Made by a program: the position numbers and the translations under genes
The notes under the pieces: generated by a model
Database searches by the model: none
Told to the model about the DNA's origin: nothing
Seen by the model: only the letters and a program-made list of their open reading frames with translations
NCBI GenBank assembly: GCA_964632795.1
Contig: CAZWEZ010000096.1
Location: 1-14,822, forward strand
Origin: CAZWEZ01 sp964632795
GTDB taxonomy: Bacteria > Pseudomonadota > Alphaproteobacteria > Rhodospirillales > 2-02-FULL-58-16
DNA length: 14,822 nucleotides
Reading direction: 5' to 3'
Shown here: positions 1 to 4,852 of the stretch, in pieces
Numbering within the stretch: the stretch's first letter is position 1
How the letters are laid out: every line of letters starts with the position of its first letter

Positions 1-72
1 GAGTTGGAGTTGGAGTTGGAGTTGGAGTTGGAGTTGGAGTTGGAGTTGGAGTTGGCGTTGGCGTTGGCGTTG
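1..72 (-). repeat. In-frame hexanucleotide tandem repeat (Asn-Ser / Asn-Ala codons)
   Basis: Nine perfect copies of gagttg (1-54) are followed by three copies of gcgttg (55-72) on the plus strand. Read on the minus strand inside the 1-941 gene, these are AAC-GCC then AAC-TCC codon pairs, giving (Asn-Ala)3 then (Asn-Ser)9. The tract touches the window edge, so its true copy number is unknown. Because the unit is six bases, copy-number change would alter protein length without shifting frame. Confidence 0.95.
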
Positions 73-941
73 AGCTGGCCCTGCGAGCCGTGGGCGTTGC
101 CCTGGGCGCGCCCGGGGTCGCCGCCTTGCATCTGGGTTTGCTTGCCGATGGCGGACAGGGCTCGGGCCAGTCCCTCGCCGGCATTCTCGACCTGGGATTC
201 GGCAACGGACCGGCTGTGGGCCTGCTCGGCCGCCTGGCCCGGAAGACCGAAGGCCTGAACCGCGGACAACAGGCCGCTGAGGACCTGCTCGGCGTTCTTG
301 GCGCCGGCCGCCGCCTGGGCGGTCAGCGAACCTTGGGCGCCGGCCTTGGCCTCGCCGTCTGATTTCCCGCCCTGGCCGGAAGCCGCCTGGGCCTCGCCGG
401 ACGTTCCGTCATCGGCCTTCGCCGAACCCTCGGCGGCCGGCTTGCCGTCGCCGCTCTCGGCCCGGTCGCGGGGGCCGTCCTGGCGCGGCGCGTCGTCGTG
501 CTGGGGCCGGTCACGGCCGGGGTCGTCGGCCGGCGAGTCGGCGCGCTCGGCGACCCGGGACACGCCGTAGTCCCCCTCATCGCGCCCGGCGTCCTGGTCG
601 CGGCCGTAATCCTCTTGGCGTTCGGGACGGGCGGCGTCGAAGCGGTCGTCGCCGCGCTCGGCGGCGCCGTCATCGTCGGCGAAGGTATCGCGTCCGTTCT
701 CCCGGCGCTCGTGGATCCGCTCGTCGGGGGCGAACGACGGTTCGATCCGCTCGCTCAGGGAAGCGAACTCGATCCGCTCCGTCAGCATGTTCAGGCCGTT
801 GCCGATACTGGAGACGGCCTTGTGCAGGATGTTCTTGAAGGAACCGGAGATCGCGTTCAGCGTCGAAACCGCCGGAACGCCGCCCTGCCCTTGCTGGGAG
901 ACCTCGGCGTAATCCTTTGGCTTGAGCGAATACGTTTCCAT
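1..941 (-). CDS. Low-complexity flagellar-type protein, possibly FliK-like (3' end off the left edge)
   Basis: An uninterrupted reading frame runs from an ATG at 941 to the window edge, 313 full codons with no stop. It begins METYSLKPKDYAEV. Residues ~30-60 look helical and amphipathic (a VSSIGNGLNMLTERIEF region). Residues ~70-170 are rich in Asp, Arg and Glu; ~170-225 in Gly, Ala and Gln. A second helical stretch (~220-285) precedes an Asn-Ala then Asn-Ser dipeptide repeat that reaches the edge. An in-frame TAA lies upstream and no other ATG in this frame precedes 941. The Shine-Dalgarno is poor: only GGGA well upstream. A sigma-54-type promoter and a palindrome lie just before the gene. 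The composition, promoter class and the nearby flbT suggest a late flagellar protein. FliK hook-length proteins of alphaproteobacteria can be similarly low-complexity, but the diagnostic C-terminal domain would be outside the window. The coding call is good; the function is tentative. Confidence 0.72.
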   Translation of the reverse strand, partial: METYSLKPKDYAEVSQQGQGGVPAVSTLNAISGSFKNILHKAVSSIGNGLNMLTERIEFASLSERIEPSFAPDERIHERRENGRDTFADDDGAAERGDDRFDAARPERQEDYGRDQDAGRDEGDYGVSRVAERADSPADDPGRDRPQHDDAPRQDGPRDRAESGDGKPAAEGSAKADDGTSGEAQAASGQGGKSDGEAKAGAQGSLTAQAAAGAKNAEQVLSGLLSAVQAFGLPGQAAEQAHSRSVAESQVENAGEGLARALSAIGKQTQMQGGDPGRAQGNAHGSQGQLNANANANSNSNSNSNSNSNSNSN

Positions 942-953
942 GACGGATTTTTC

Positions 954-967
954 CCAAACATGTTTGG
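954..967. promoter_or_regulatory. 14-bp perfect palindrome in the leader of the 1-941 gene
   Basis: CCAAACATGTTTGG is its own reverse complement. It ends 13 bases before the ATG at 941 and lies just after the start site predicted from the sigma-54 element. It could be a DNA operator, or in RNA a 5-bp hairpin with a CAUG loop sitting where a Shine-Dalgarno would be expected. The function is inference. Confidence 0.5.
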
Positions 968-980
968 CCGCCCTTTACAA

Positions 981-995
981 GCAAACAGCGGGCCA
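981..995 (-). promoter_or_regulatory. Sigma-54-type promoter for the 1-941 gene
   Basis: On the minus strand the sequence reads TGGCCCGCTGTTTGC. This has the invariant -24 GG and -12 GC separated by exactly ten bases, and differs from the RpoN consensus TGGCACG-N4-TTGC at one position. The predicted start is near 969, giving a leader of about 28 bases. RpoN promoters are typical of late flagellar genes in Caulobacter-type alphaproteobacteria. No enhancer site was identified. Confidence 0.6.
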
Positions 996-1032
996 GTTTT
1001 CAGGACCGATGTAAGTCATTGAATTTCCCTGG

Positions 1033-1091
1033 AAAAAATAATCCGCCCCGGCATGGGCGCTGGGCAAAACCGTGCCGGGCGGCAATTTTTT
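1033..1091. terminator. Two-way intrinsic terminator after the oxidoreductase
   Basis: The arms ccgccccggca (1043-1053) and tgccgggcgg (1073-1082) pair with one bulged base around a ~19-base loop. On the minus strand the stem is followed by ATTATTTTTT. On the plus strand a run of six Ts (1085-1090) follows. It lies just downstream of the 1122-2114 gene, which reads into it, and separates that gene from the sigma-54 promoter of the next one. Confidence 0.7.
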
Positions 1092-1121
1092 CTGGGTTCG
1101 ATGGAGCAGTTTGTGCCGGGA

Positions 1122-2114
1122 TTACCCGGCGGCGGCCGACTGGATATCCTCGATCAGCCTGGTCAGCCGCAGGGCGTCCCGGGGCCGCGCCGCGATGGTG
1201 AAGTCCCGGCGCGCGAAGGCCGCCATCTGTTCCCTGAAGCCGGGCCTGAAGGTCGCCTCGGCGACCGTCTCCTCGACGCACCTGGGCACGTAGCGGCGGA
1301 TGTTCATGCCCTTGGTCGGCTCCTCGATGTCATAGCCCTTGTAGACCCGGAGCGCCTCCAGGGGAGACAGGTGCCAGACCGTATGGTCGTTGAAGCGGCA
1401 GCGGATGCCGATTCGGATCGGGTCGTCGGCGTGAAAGGCGAAGACGACGGGAACGCCCCCGGCGGTTTCCAGCAGGCCATGGCAGGACCGGAAACCGGTC
1501 CCGTAATCCGCCTCGTCGAACCCGTACATGGCGCGGATCGTCAACGGACCCAGCAGATGACACGCCAGATCCAGGATGTGGCAGGCATTGGAGACCATGA
1601 CATGGGGCACGAAGCCCTGTCCGAAACGCTCGATCAGGTGGCCGATGTCTTCGGAGTGGGCGATCTCGACCGCCTTCAGCCCGCCTTCGGAGATCCTCCG
1701 GGCGAGACGCCTGAGCGGAGCGTAAAAGCGCCGGTTCATGCCGACGATCTTGTTGTCGAGGTTCGCTCCGGCGCCGTCCAGGGCCGCGGCCAGCGTCGCC
1801 GAGTCCAGACCGAGCGGCTTTTCCAGGATCATCGGCTTCGGGCACCGCAGAAGGGCCGGCAGCCATTCGTTGATGGACTCCCAGCCGAGACAGACGATCA
1901 GCGCGTCGAGCCCGTCGTCCTCCAGCAGCCGACGGCCGTCGGCGACAAACCGGGTGTCCCCGAATTCCTCCTTGAACCTGGCCCAGCGGGGGGATTCGGG
2001 GGACCGCGTGGAGCCCGCCACGACACGATGGCCGAGGTCGACGGCGACCCTTGCATGATCCAGAGCGATGGTCCCGGCGCCCAGGATCCCGAAGTCGATG
2101 GTGGTGGGATTCAT
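1122..2114 (-). CDS. Gfo/Idh/MocA-family NAD(P)-dependent oxidoreductase
   Basis: A 330-residue protein of the usual family length (~330-380). The N-terminal Rossmann fold shows GILGAGTIA (residues 9-17) for dinucleotide binding. EKP at 98-100 is the signature lysine motif, and a His-x-x-Asp pair (H179, D182 in NACHILD) fits the catalytic C-terminal alpha/beta domain. The family oxidises or reduces sugars, inositols and related polyols; the substrate cannot be read from sequence. No signal peptide was seen, so it is presumably cytoplasmic. The gene lies between flagellar-type genes, downstream of the 274-residue protein with only a micro-ORF between, so it is probably co-transcribed. Oxidoreductases of this family occur in nonulosonic and other flagellin-glycan pathways, which makes a role in flagellar glycosylation plausible but unproven. 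The start at MNPTT has only a weak GGCGGA ribosome site. A terminator follows the stop. Confidence 0.88.
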   Translation of the reverse strand: MNPTTIDFGILGAGTIALDHARVAVDLGHRVVAGSTRSPESPRWARFKEEFGDTRFVADGRRLLEDDGLDALIVCLGWESINEWLPALLRCPKPMILEKPLGLDSATLAAALDGAGANLDNKIVGMNRRFYAPLRRLARRISEGGLKAVEIAHSEDIGHLIERFGQGFVPHVMVSNACHILDLACHLLGPLTIRAMYGFDEADYGTGFRSCHGLLETAGGVPVVFAFHADDPIRIGIRCRFNDHTVWHLSPLEALRVYKGYDIEEPTKGMNIRRYVPRCVEETVAEATFRPGFREQMAAFARRDFTIAARPRDALRLTRLIEDIQSAAAG

Positions 2115-2129
2115 GTCCGCCGTCCGTGT

Positions 2130-2192
2130 TCAGATTTCGAGATCTTCAGCCGTGATGTCGCGGAGCGCGGCCAGCGCCTCGGCGCCCGTCAT
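2130..2192 (-). CDS. 20-residue micro-ORF between the 274-residue protein and the oxidoreductase
   Basis: ATG at 2192, TGA at 2130-2132, encoding MTGAEALAALRDITAEDLEI. A TAG codon directly precedes the ATG in frame, so this is not the tail of a longer frame. It begins 14 bases after the upstream stop and ends 15 bases before the oxidoreductase ATG, so it fills the gap exactly. A GAGAG run precedes the start but is too close to be a convincing ribosome site. It could be a leader or coupling peptide, a remnant of a lost gene, or chance. Confidence 0.25.
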   Translation of the reverse strand: MTGAEALAALRDITAEDLEI

Positions 2193-2206
2193 CTAACTCT
2201 CTGGGT

Positions 2207-3031
2207 TCAGGTTTTCATGTCGAGGATGGTGCCGGTTCTGAATTTGGGCGGTTCGAGAAGCTGCTTGGTGAACGCCACGGTCCTTTCCTGGGCGACCTCG
2301 AAGGCCAGCGACAGGACCTTGAGGTAACGGGCGTGCTCGTCGCGCAGCTTCTGGATCTCGCCGATCTTGGAGGCCTGATCGGCGGTCAGGGCGGCCTCGA
2401 TCTGAAGGGTGACGGCGGTCAGCTTCGTCAACACCTTGGTGCTGAAATCCTGGGCCGTCTCGATGTTGATGGTCAGCACGTCGAAGGCGTTGCTGAGCTT
2501 GGTGACGGCCGCCGAAACCGCGGCCTGGCGCGCGGTCGAGTCGGCGTAGGAGGCGTAACTGTCGATGCCGATGCCGTCGGTGCGCAGGTAGTCCAGGCCG
2601 TCCTTCATGTAGAAGCCGATGGGATAGCCGTTGGGGACCTGGAGTCTGTCGACGTCCCTGGACACCTTGGCGAGCAGGGAATCGAAGGCCGCTTCGTCGG
2701 TTCCCGTGGCCAGGGTCCTGAGCTGGTTGAGGTCGGTCTGCGTCCCGTTGATCGTCTTGTAGTTGATCAGGGTCTTGTTCTCGTAGTTCCTGGCCAGCGG
2801 CCGCATCCGCTCGAGGCGCTTCTGCTCGATCCCGAGGAAGGCGTCGAACTTGTTGACGAGGGAGGTGTCGTTGAGGTCCTCGATCTTGTCGGCGAGCTGG
2901 TTGAGAAGCTGGTTCTGGAGGATGTTGAACTGCAGCTCGAAGGTGGGACGGGCAGAGATATTGCCGATCCGCCCCATGGCCAGGGCAAACGAATTATCCG
3001 GATTGCTGATGAATTGTGCGACGCTAACCAT
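2207..3031 (-). CDS. Uncharacterised 274-residue helical protein of the flagellar block
   Basis: I do not recognise a named family. The ATG at 3031 has an AGGA ribosome site seven bases upstream. An upstream in-frame ATG at 3097 would add 22 unlikely residues across two palindromes, so it is not preferred. The protein starts MVSVAQFISNPDNSFALAMG. It has no clear signal peptide or membrane segment. Much of it reads as amphipathic helix (about residues 25-85, with LQNQLLNQLADKIEDLND, and about 175-265), with a Tyr/Asp/Gly-rich middle around 130-155. There are no cysteines. Helical bundles of this kind resemble secreted flagellar filament or hook-associated proteins in texture only. Position next to flbT and upstream of the oxidoreductase supports a flagellar link. 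It is separated from flbT by a terminator and therefore probably has its own promoter; an AT-rich TATATGGATAAT stretch on the minus strand (3109-3120) is a weak -10 candidate. Confidence 0.85.
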   Translation of the reverse strand: MVSVAQFISNPDNSFALAMGRIGNISARPTFELQFNILQNQLLNQLADKIEDLNDTSLVNKFDAFLGIEQKRLERMRPLARNYENKTLINYKTINGTQTDLNQLRTLATGTDEAAFDSLLAKVSRDVDRLQVPNGYPIGFYMKDGLDYLRTDGIGIDSYASYADSTARQAAVSAAVTKLSNAFDVLTINIETAQDFSTKVLTKLTAVTLQIEAALTADQASKIGEIQKLRDEHARYLKVLSLAFEVAQERTVAFTKQLLEPPKFRTGTILDMKT

Positions 3032-3047
3032 GGTGACGTCCTGTCCT

Positions 3048-3075
3048 GTTACACGTAACGTTCTGCTACACGTAG
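3048..3075. promoter_or_regulatory. Two tandem palindromes upstream of the 274-residue protein gene
   Basis: GTTACacGTAAC (3048-3059) and CTACacGTAG (3066-3075) are each perfect inverted repeats around the same AC centre. They are 17 bp apart centre to centre and share the core TACACGTA. They sit 17-44 bases before the chosen ATG, between the putative promoter and the ribosome site. This pattern suggests a dimeric regulator binding twice. The regulator is unknown. Confidence 0.45.
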
Positions 3076-3173
3076 GGTCGGCCGCCGAAGACGGCACAGG
3101 CGGACCCGATTATCCATATAGCACATTTACGCGAAAAATTCCATCCCGTTGGAGGCTCGGCGCCTCGAAAGCC

Positions 3174-3208
3174 GAAAAAAACGGCCGACGGTCCCATTGC
3201 CGACGGCC
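3174..3208 (-). terminator. Intrinsic terminator downstream of flbT
   Basis: On the minus strand GGCCGTCGG (3208-3200) and CCGTCGGCC (3191-3183) form a 9-bp stem with one central T-T mismatch and an 8-base loop, followed by G and seven Ts. It lies about 57 bases past the flbT stop. Confidence 0.6.
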
Positions 3209-3264
3209 CCATCAAGGCACGATTTGGTTATGTTTTCGTAAATCGCCGCGCGATGGCCGTTCGG

Positions 3265-3726
3265 CTATCCCGAATCCGATGTCGTGTCTTCGCCCCCGGC
3301 GTCCTGTTGTTCGTCGTTGGCCGGTTTTTCGTCCCCCTCCTTGGCCAGGTTCATCAGTTTATCTTCGTGCTCGAACAGTTCGTGGGCGGCCTTGAGCCCT
3401 TTGTAGAGGTTGTCGTCCCTCACCTCCTCGATGATCCGGTCCATGATCGAGGCCGAACTCGGGCTCGCCTGGAGGTATTCGTCGAGATAGCGATCGAACA
3501 TCTCCAGGTATTCGCTCTTCTTATGGGGAAAGATATACGCGCACTGCAAGGAAAAGTAGATAAGGGACGCCGGCGTCACGGCCTCTTCCTCGCTCATCAC
3601 CTCCTTGCCCCGGAGGATGGCCGCCTGGTTGTGGATCCTGAGCTTGGTGTTGGGTCCGGTGTTCTCGATGACCGCGCCGTTGATGATCAGCTTGTCACCG
3701 GATTTTATTTCGATCATCAAAGGCAC
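3265..3726 (-). CDS. flbT: Flagellar biosynthesis repressor FlbT
   Basis: A 153-residue protein from a GTG start at 3726. FlbT is an RNA-binding regulator that in Caulobacter acts on the 5' leader of flagellin mRNA and ties flagellin synthesis to assembly. The family core is clear: IEIKSGDKLIINGAVIEN, an IHNQAAILRGKEVMSEEEAVTPA-like stretch (residues ~31-53), then IYFSLQCAYI and the helix DNLYKGLKAAHELFEHEDKLM (~105-125). The GTG is preferred over the ATG at 3717 because GGAGA lies six bases before it and because MPL matches the usual FlbT N-terminus. The ATG has no ribosome site. The last ~27 residues form an acidic, probably disordered tail. A -10/-35 pair lies about 65-93 bases upstream and a terminator follows, so it may be monocistronic. 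FlaF, its usual partner, and flagellin genes are not in the window. Confidence 0.92.
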   Translation of the reverse strand: MPLMIEIKSGDKLIINGAVIENTGPNTKLRIHNQAAILRGKEVMSEEEAVTPASLIYFSLQCAYIFPHKKSEYLEMFDRYLDEYLQASPSSASIMDRIIEEVRDDNLYKGLKAAHELFEHEDKLMNLAKEGDEKPANDEQQDAGGEDTTSDSG

Positions 3727-3790
3727 GGCAGGTCTCCACACAGGTTTCCAGGTCGCGGTCCGCCCCCGCCGGGGCTGTCCCGCTTTCGAA

Positions 3791-3819
3791 AATATAGTCT
3801 CATCGAGGGTGGCCGTAAA
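3791..3819 (-). promoter_or_regulatory. Sigma-70-type promoter for flbT
   Basis: On the minus strand TTTACG (3819-3814) is the -35 and TATATT (3796-3791) the -10, with an exact 17-base spacer. Matches to consensus are 4/6 and 5/6. The start would fall near 3784, leaving a leader of about 58 bases. Confidence 0.5.
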
Positions 3820-3933
3820 CCACGTTGTCCGCCGTTTTCCCACCGCGCCGGGCGGATTCGCCGATTGCCGCCGGCGGGCCGAGCGGATAGGCTGTGGCGG
3901 ACCAGCCGCGGAATCGGAGACGGGAGTCGGCCC

Positions 3934-4656
3934 ATGGACGACGACAAGGACGCGGTCGTTGAAGCCTTCATCGACGATCTGCACGACAAGGTCCGGGAGA
4001 TGGCGGCCGGCTATCTGGGGTTGGGGCGGAACCCGGTCAAAGTCATCACCCTGGCCAGGAACCTGCTCAAGATCTTCGACGTCACCGAGGAGAAAACGTC
4101 GGGGTTGTTCCCGCCGTCCGAGCCGGTGGCCTGCGAAAAGGGCTGTGTCTTCTGCTGCCATCTGCTGTTCCTGGCCGACGCGCCGACGGTCTTCCTGATC
4201 GCCGACGAGATCGAACACAACCACCCGGCCGCCGCCGTCGAGGGGTTGAAGGCCAGGCTCAAGGCCTTCACGGAGGCGAACTACGGCCTCGACATGGTGC
4301 CCCGGCCCCCCTGCCCGCTGCTGGTGGACGACCTGTGCATGGTCTACGAGGCGCGCCCGCTGGTCTGCCGCGCCCAGAACTCGCTGGCGGTCTCACAGTG
4401 CGAGGAGAAATACCACGCCAAGCGCCAACTGGTGGTCGCCCACGACATCCCGCTCAGGATATGGACCGCGATCTCGGAAGGGCTGGGGGCGGGAATGGCC
4501 GAGACCGGCCTGGGCGGGGACGCCAACCTCGAATTCTCCTCGGCGCTCGGCGCCGCCCTGGAGACGCCGGGGGCGATCCAACGCTGGACGAAGGGCGAGC
4601 CGGTCTTCGCCTCGACGATGCGCGAGGACATCCTCGCCACCGCCTTCAAGCATTGA
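3934..4656 (+). CDS. CxxCxxCC (YkgJ-type) cysteine-cluster protein
   Basis: A 240-residue protein starting at an ATG with GGGAG seven bases upstream. The cysteine signature is plain: C67-x3-C71-x2-C74-C75, then PCP (C127), C135 and RPLVCR (C145), with C156 further on. This is the metal-binding arrangement of the CxxCxxCC family (Pfam PF03692), which includes the uncharacterised YkgJ/UPF0153 proteins and the flagellin lysine methylase FliB. The first ~65 residues are helical and specific to this protein. There is no signal peptide, so it is presumably cytoplasmic, with a bound Zn or Fe cluster likely by family. It is shorter than FliB. Divergence from flbT, sharing a 207-bp intergenic region, makes a role in flagellin modification worth considering. 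That link is inference only. Confidence 0.82.
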   Translation: MDDDKDAVVEAFIDDLHDKVREMAAGYLGLGRNPVKVITLARNLLKIFDVTEEKTSGLFPPSEPVACEKGCVFCCHLLFLADAPTVFLIADEIEHNHPAAAVEGLKARLKAFTEANYGLDMVPRPPCPLLVDDLCMVYEARPLVCRAQNSLAVSQCEEKYHAKRQLVVAHDIPLRIWTAISEGLGAGMAETGLGGDANLEFSSALGAALETPGAIQRWTKGEPVFASTMREDILATAFKH

Positions 4657-4658
4657 GA

Positions 4659-4673
4659 TCGCCCGCCGGGCGA
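4659..4673. other. Compact inverted repeat just after the cysteine-cluster gene
   Basis: TCGCCCG-C-CGGGCGA is a perfect 7-bp inverted repeat starting three bases past the stop codon. It lacks a T run on either side, so it may stabilise the mRNA 3' end or terminate weakly. Confidence 0.35.
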
Positions 4674-4774
4674 GCCATCTTCCGCGTGCTCTTGATTTTC
4701 TCGTACGCCCACAACTGTTGTTCGGCCATCTTCTCGGCCTCGATTTTCGAGCCGGCGGCGGGCGCGGCGGCGGA

Positions 4775-4803
4775 TTGTCTCGCGGCGTGCCGTGTGCTCT
4801 GAT
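4775..4803 (+). promoter_or_regulatory. Possible sigma-70-type promoter for the decarboxylase-exporter pair
   Basis: TTGTCT (4775-4780) and TCTGAT (4798-4803) are spaced by 17 bases, each matching consensus at 4/6. The predicted leader contains a GCCCGC-TTC-GCGGGC hairpin (4810-4824) and then the ribosome site. In such GC-rich sequence the match may be chance. Confidence 0.3.
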
Positions 4804-4852
4804 CCCCCGGCCCGCTTCGCGGGCGGGAGACGACGGCACGGGGAGGACCGCC

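Noticed and set aside
1..72. CRISPR or satellite reading of the hexamer tract
   Set aside because: There are no spacers, the unit is six bases and the tract continues an open coding frame.
1053..2327. A 424-codon plus-strand frame opposite the oxidoreductase
   Set aside because: Codon-shadow composition, no motifs, while the opposite strand encodes a complete Gfo/Idh/MocA protein.
3080..3096. A second sigma-54 element upstream of the 274-residue gene (GG-N10-GC spacing)
   Set aside because: Only the invariant dinucleotides match, which is expected often by chance in GC-rich DNA; the rest of the consensus is poor.
3032..3097. Upstream ATG start at 3097 for the 274-residue protein
   Set aside because: No ribosome site, the added residues are unlike the rest and cross the tandem palindromes; the ATG at 3031 has a good AGGA.
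4718..4852. Upstream ATG start at 4718 for the decarboxylase
   Set aside because: The added 45 residues are low-complexity and lack a ribosome site; GGAGGA directly precedes the ATG at 4853.
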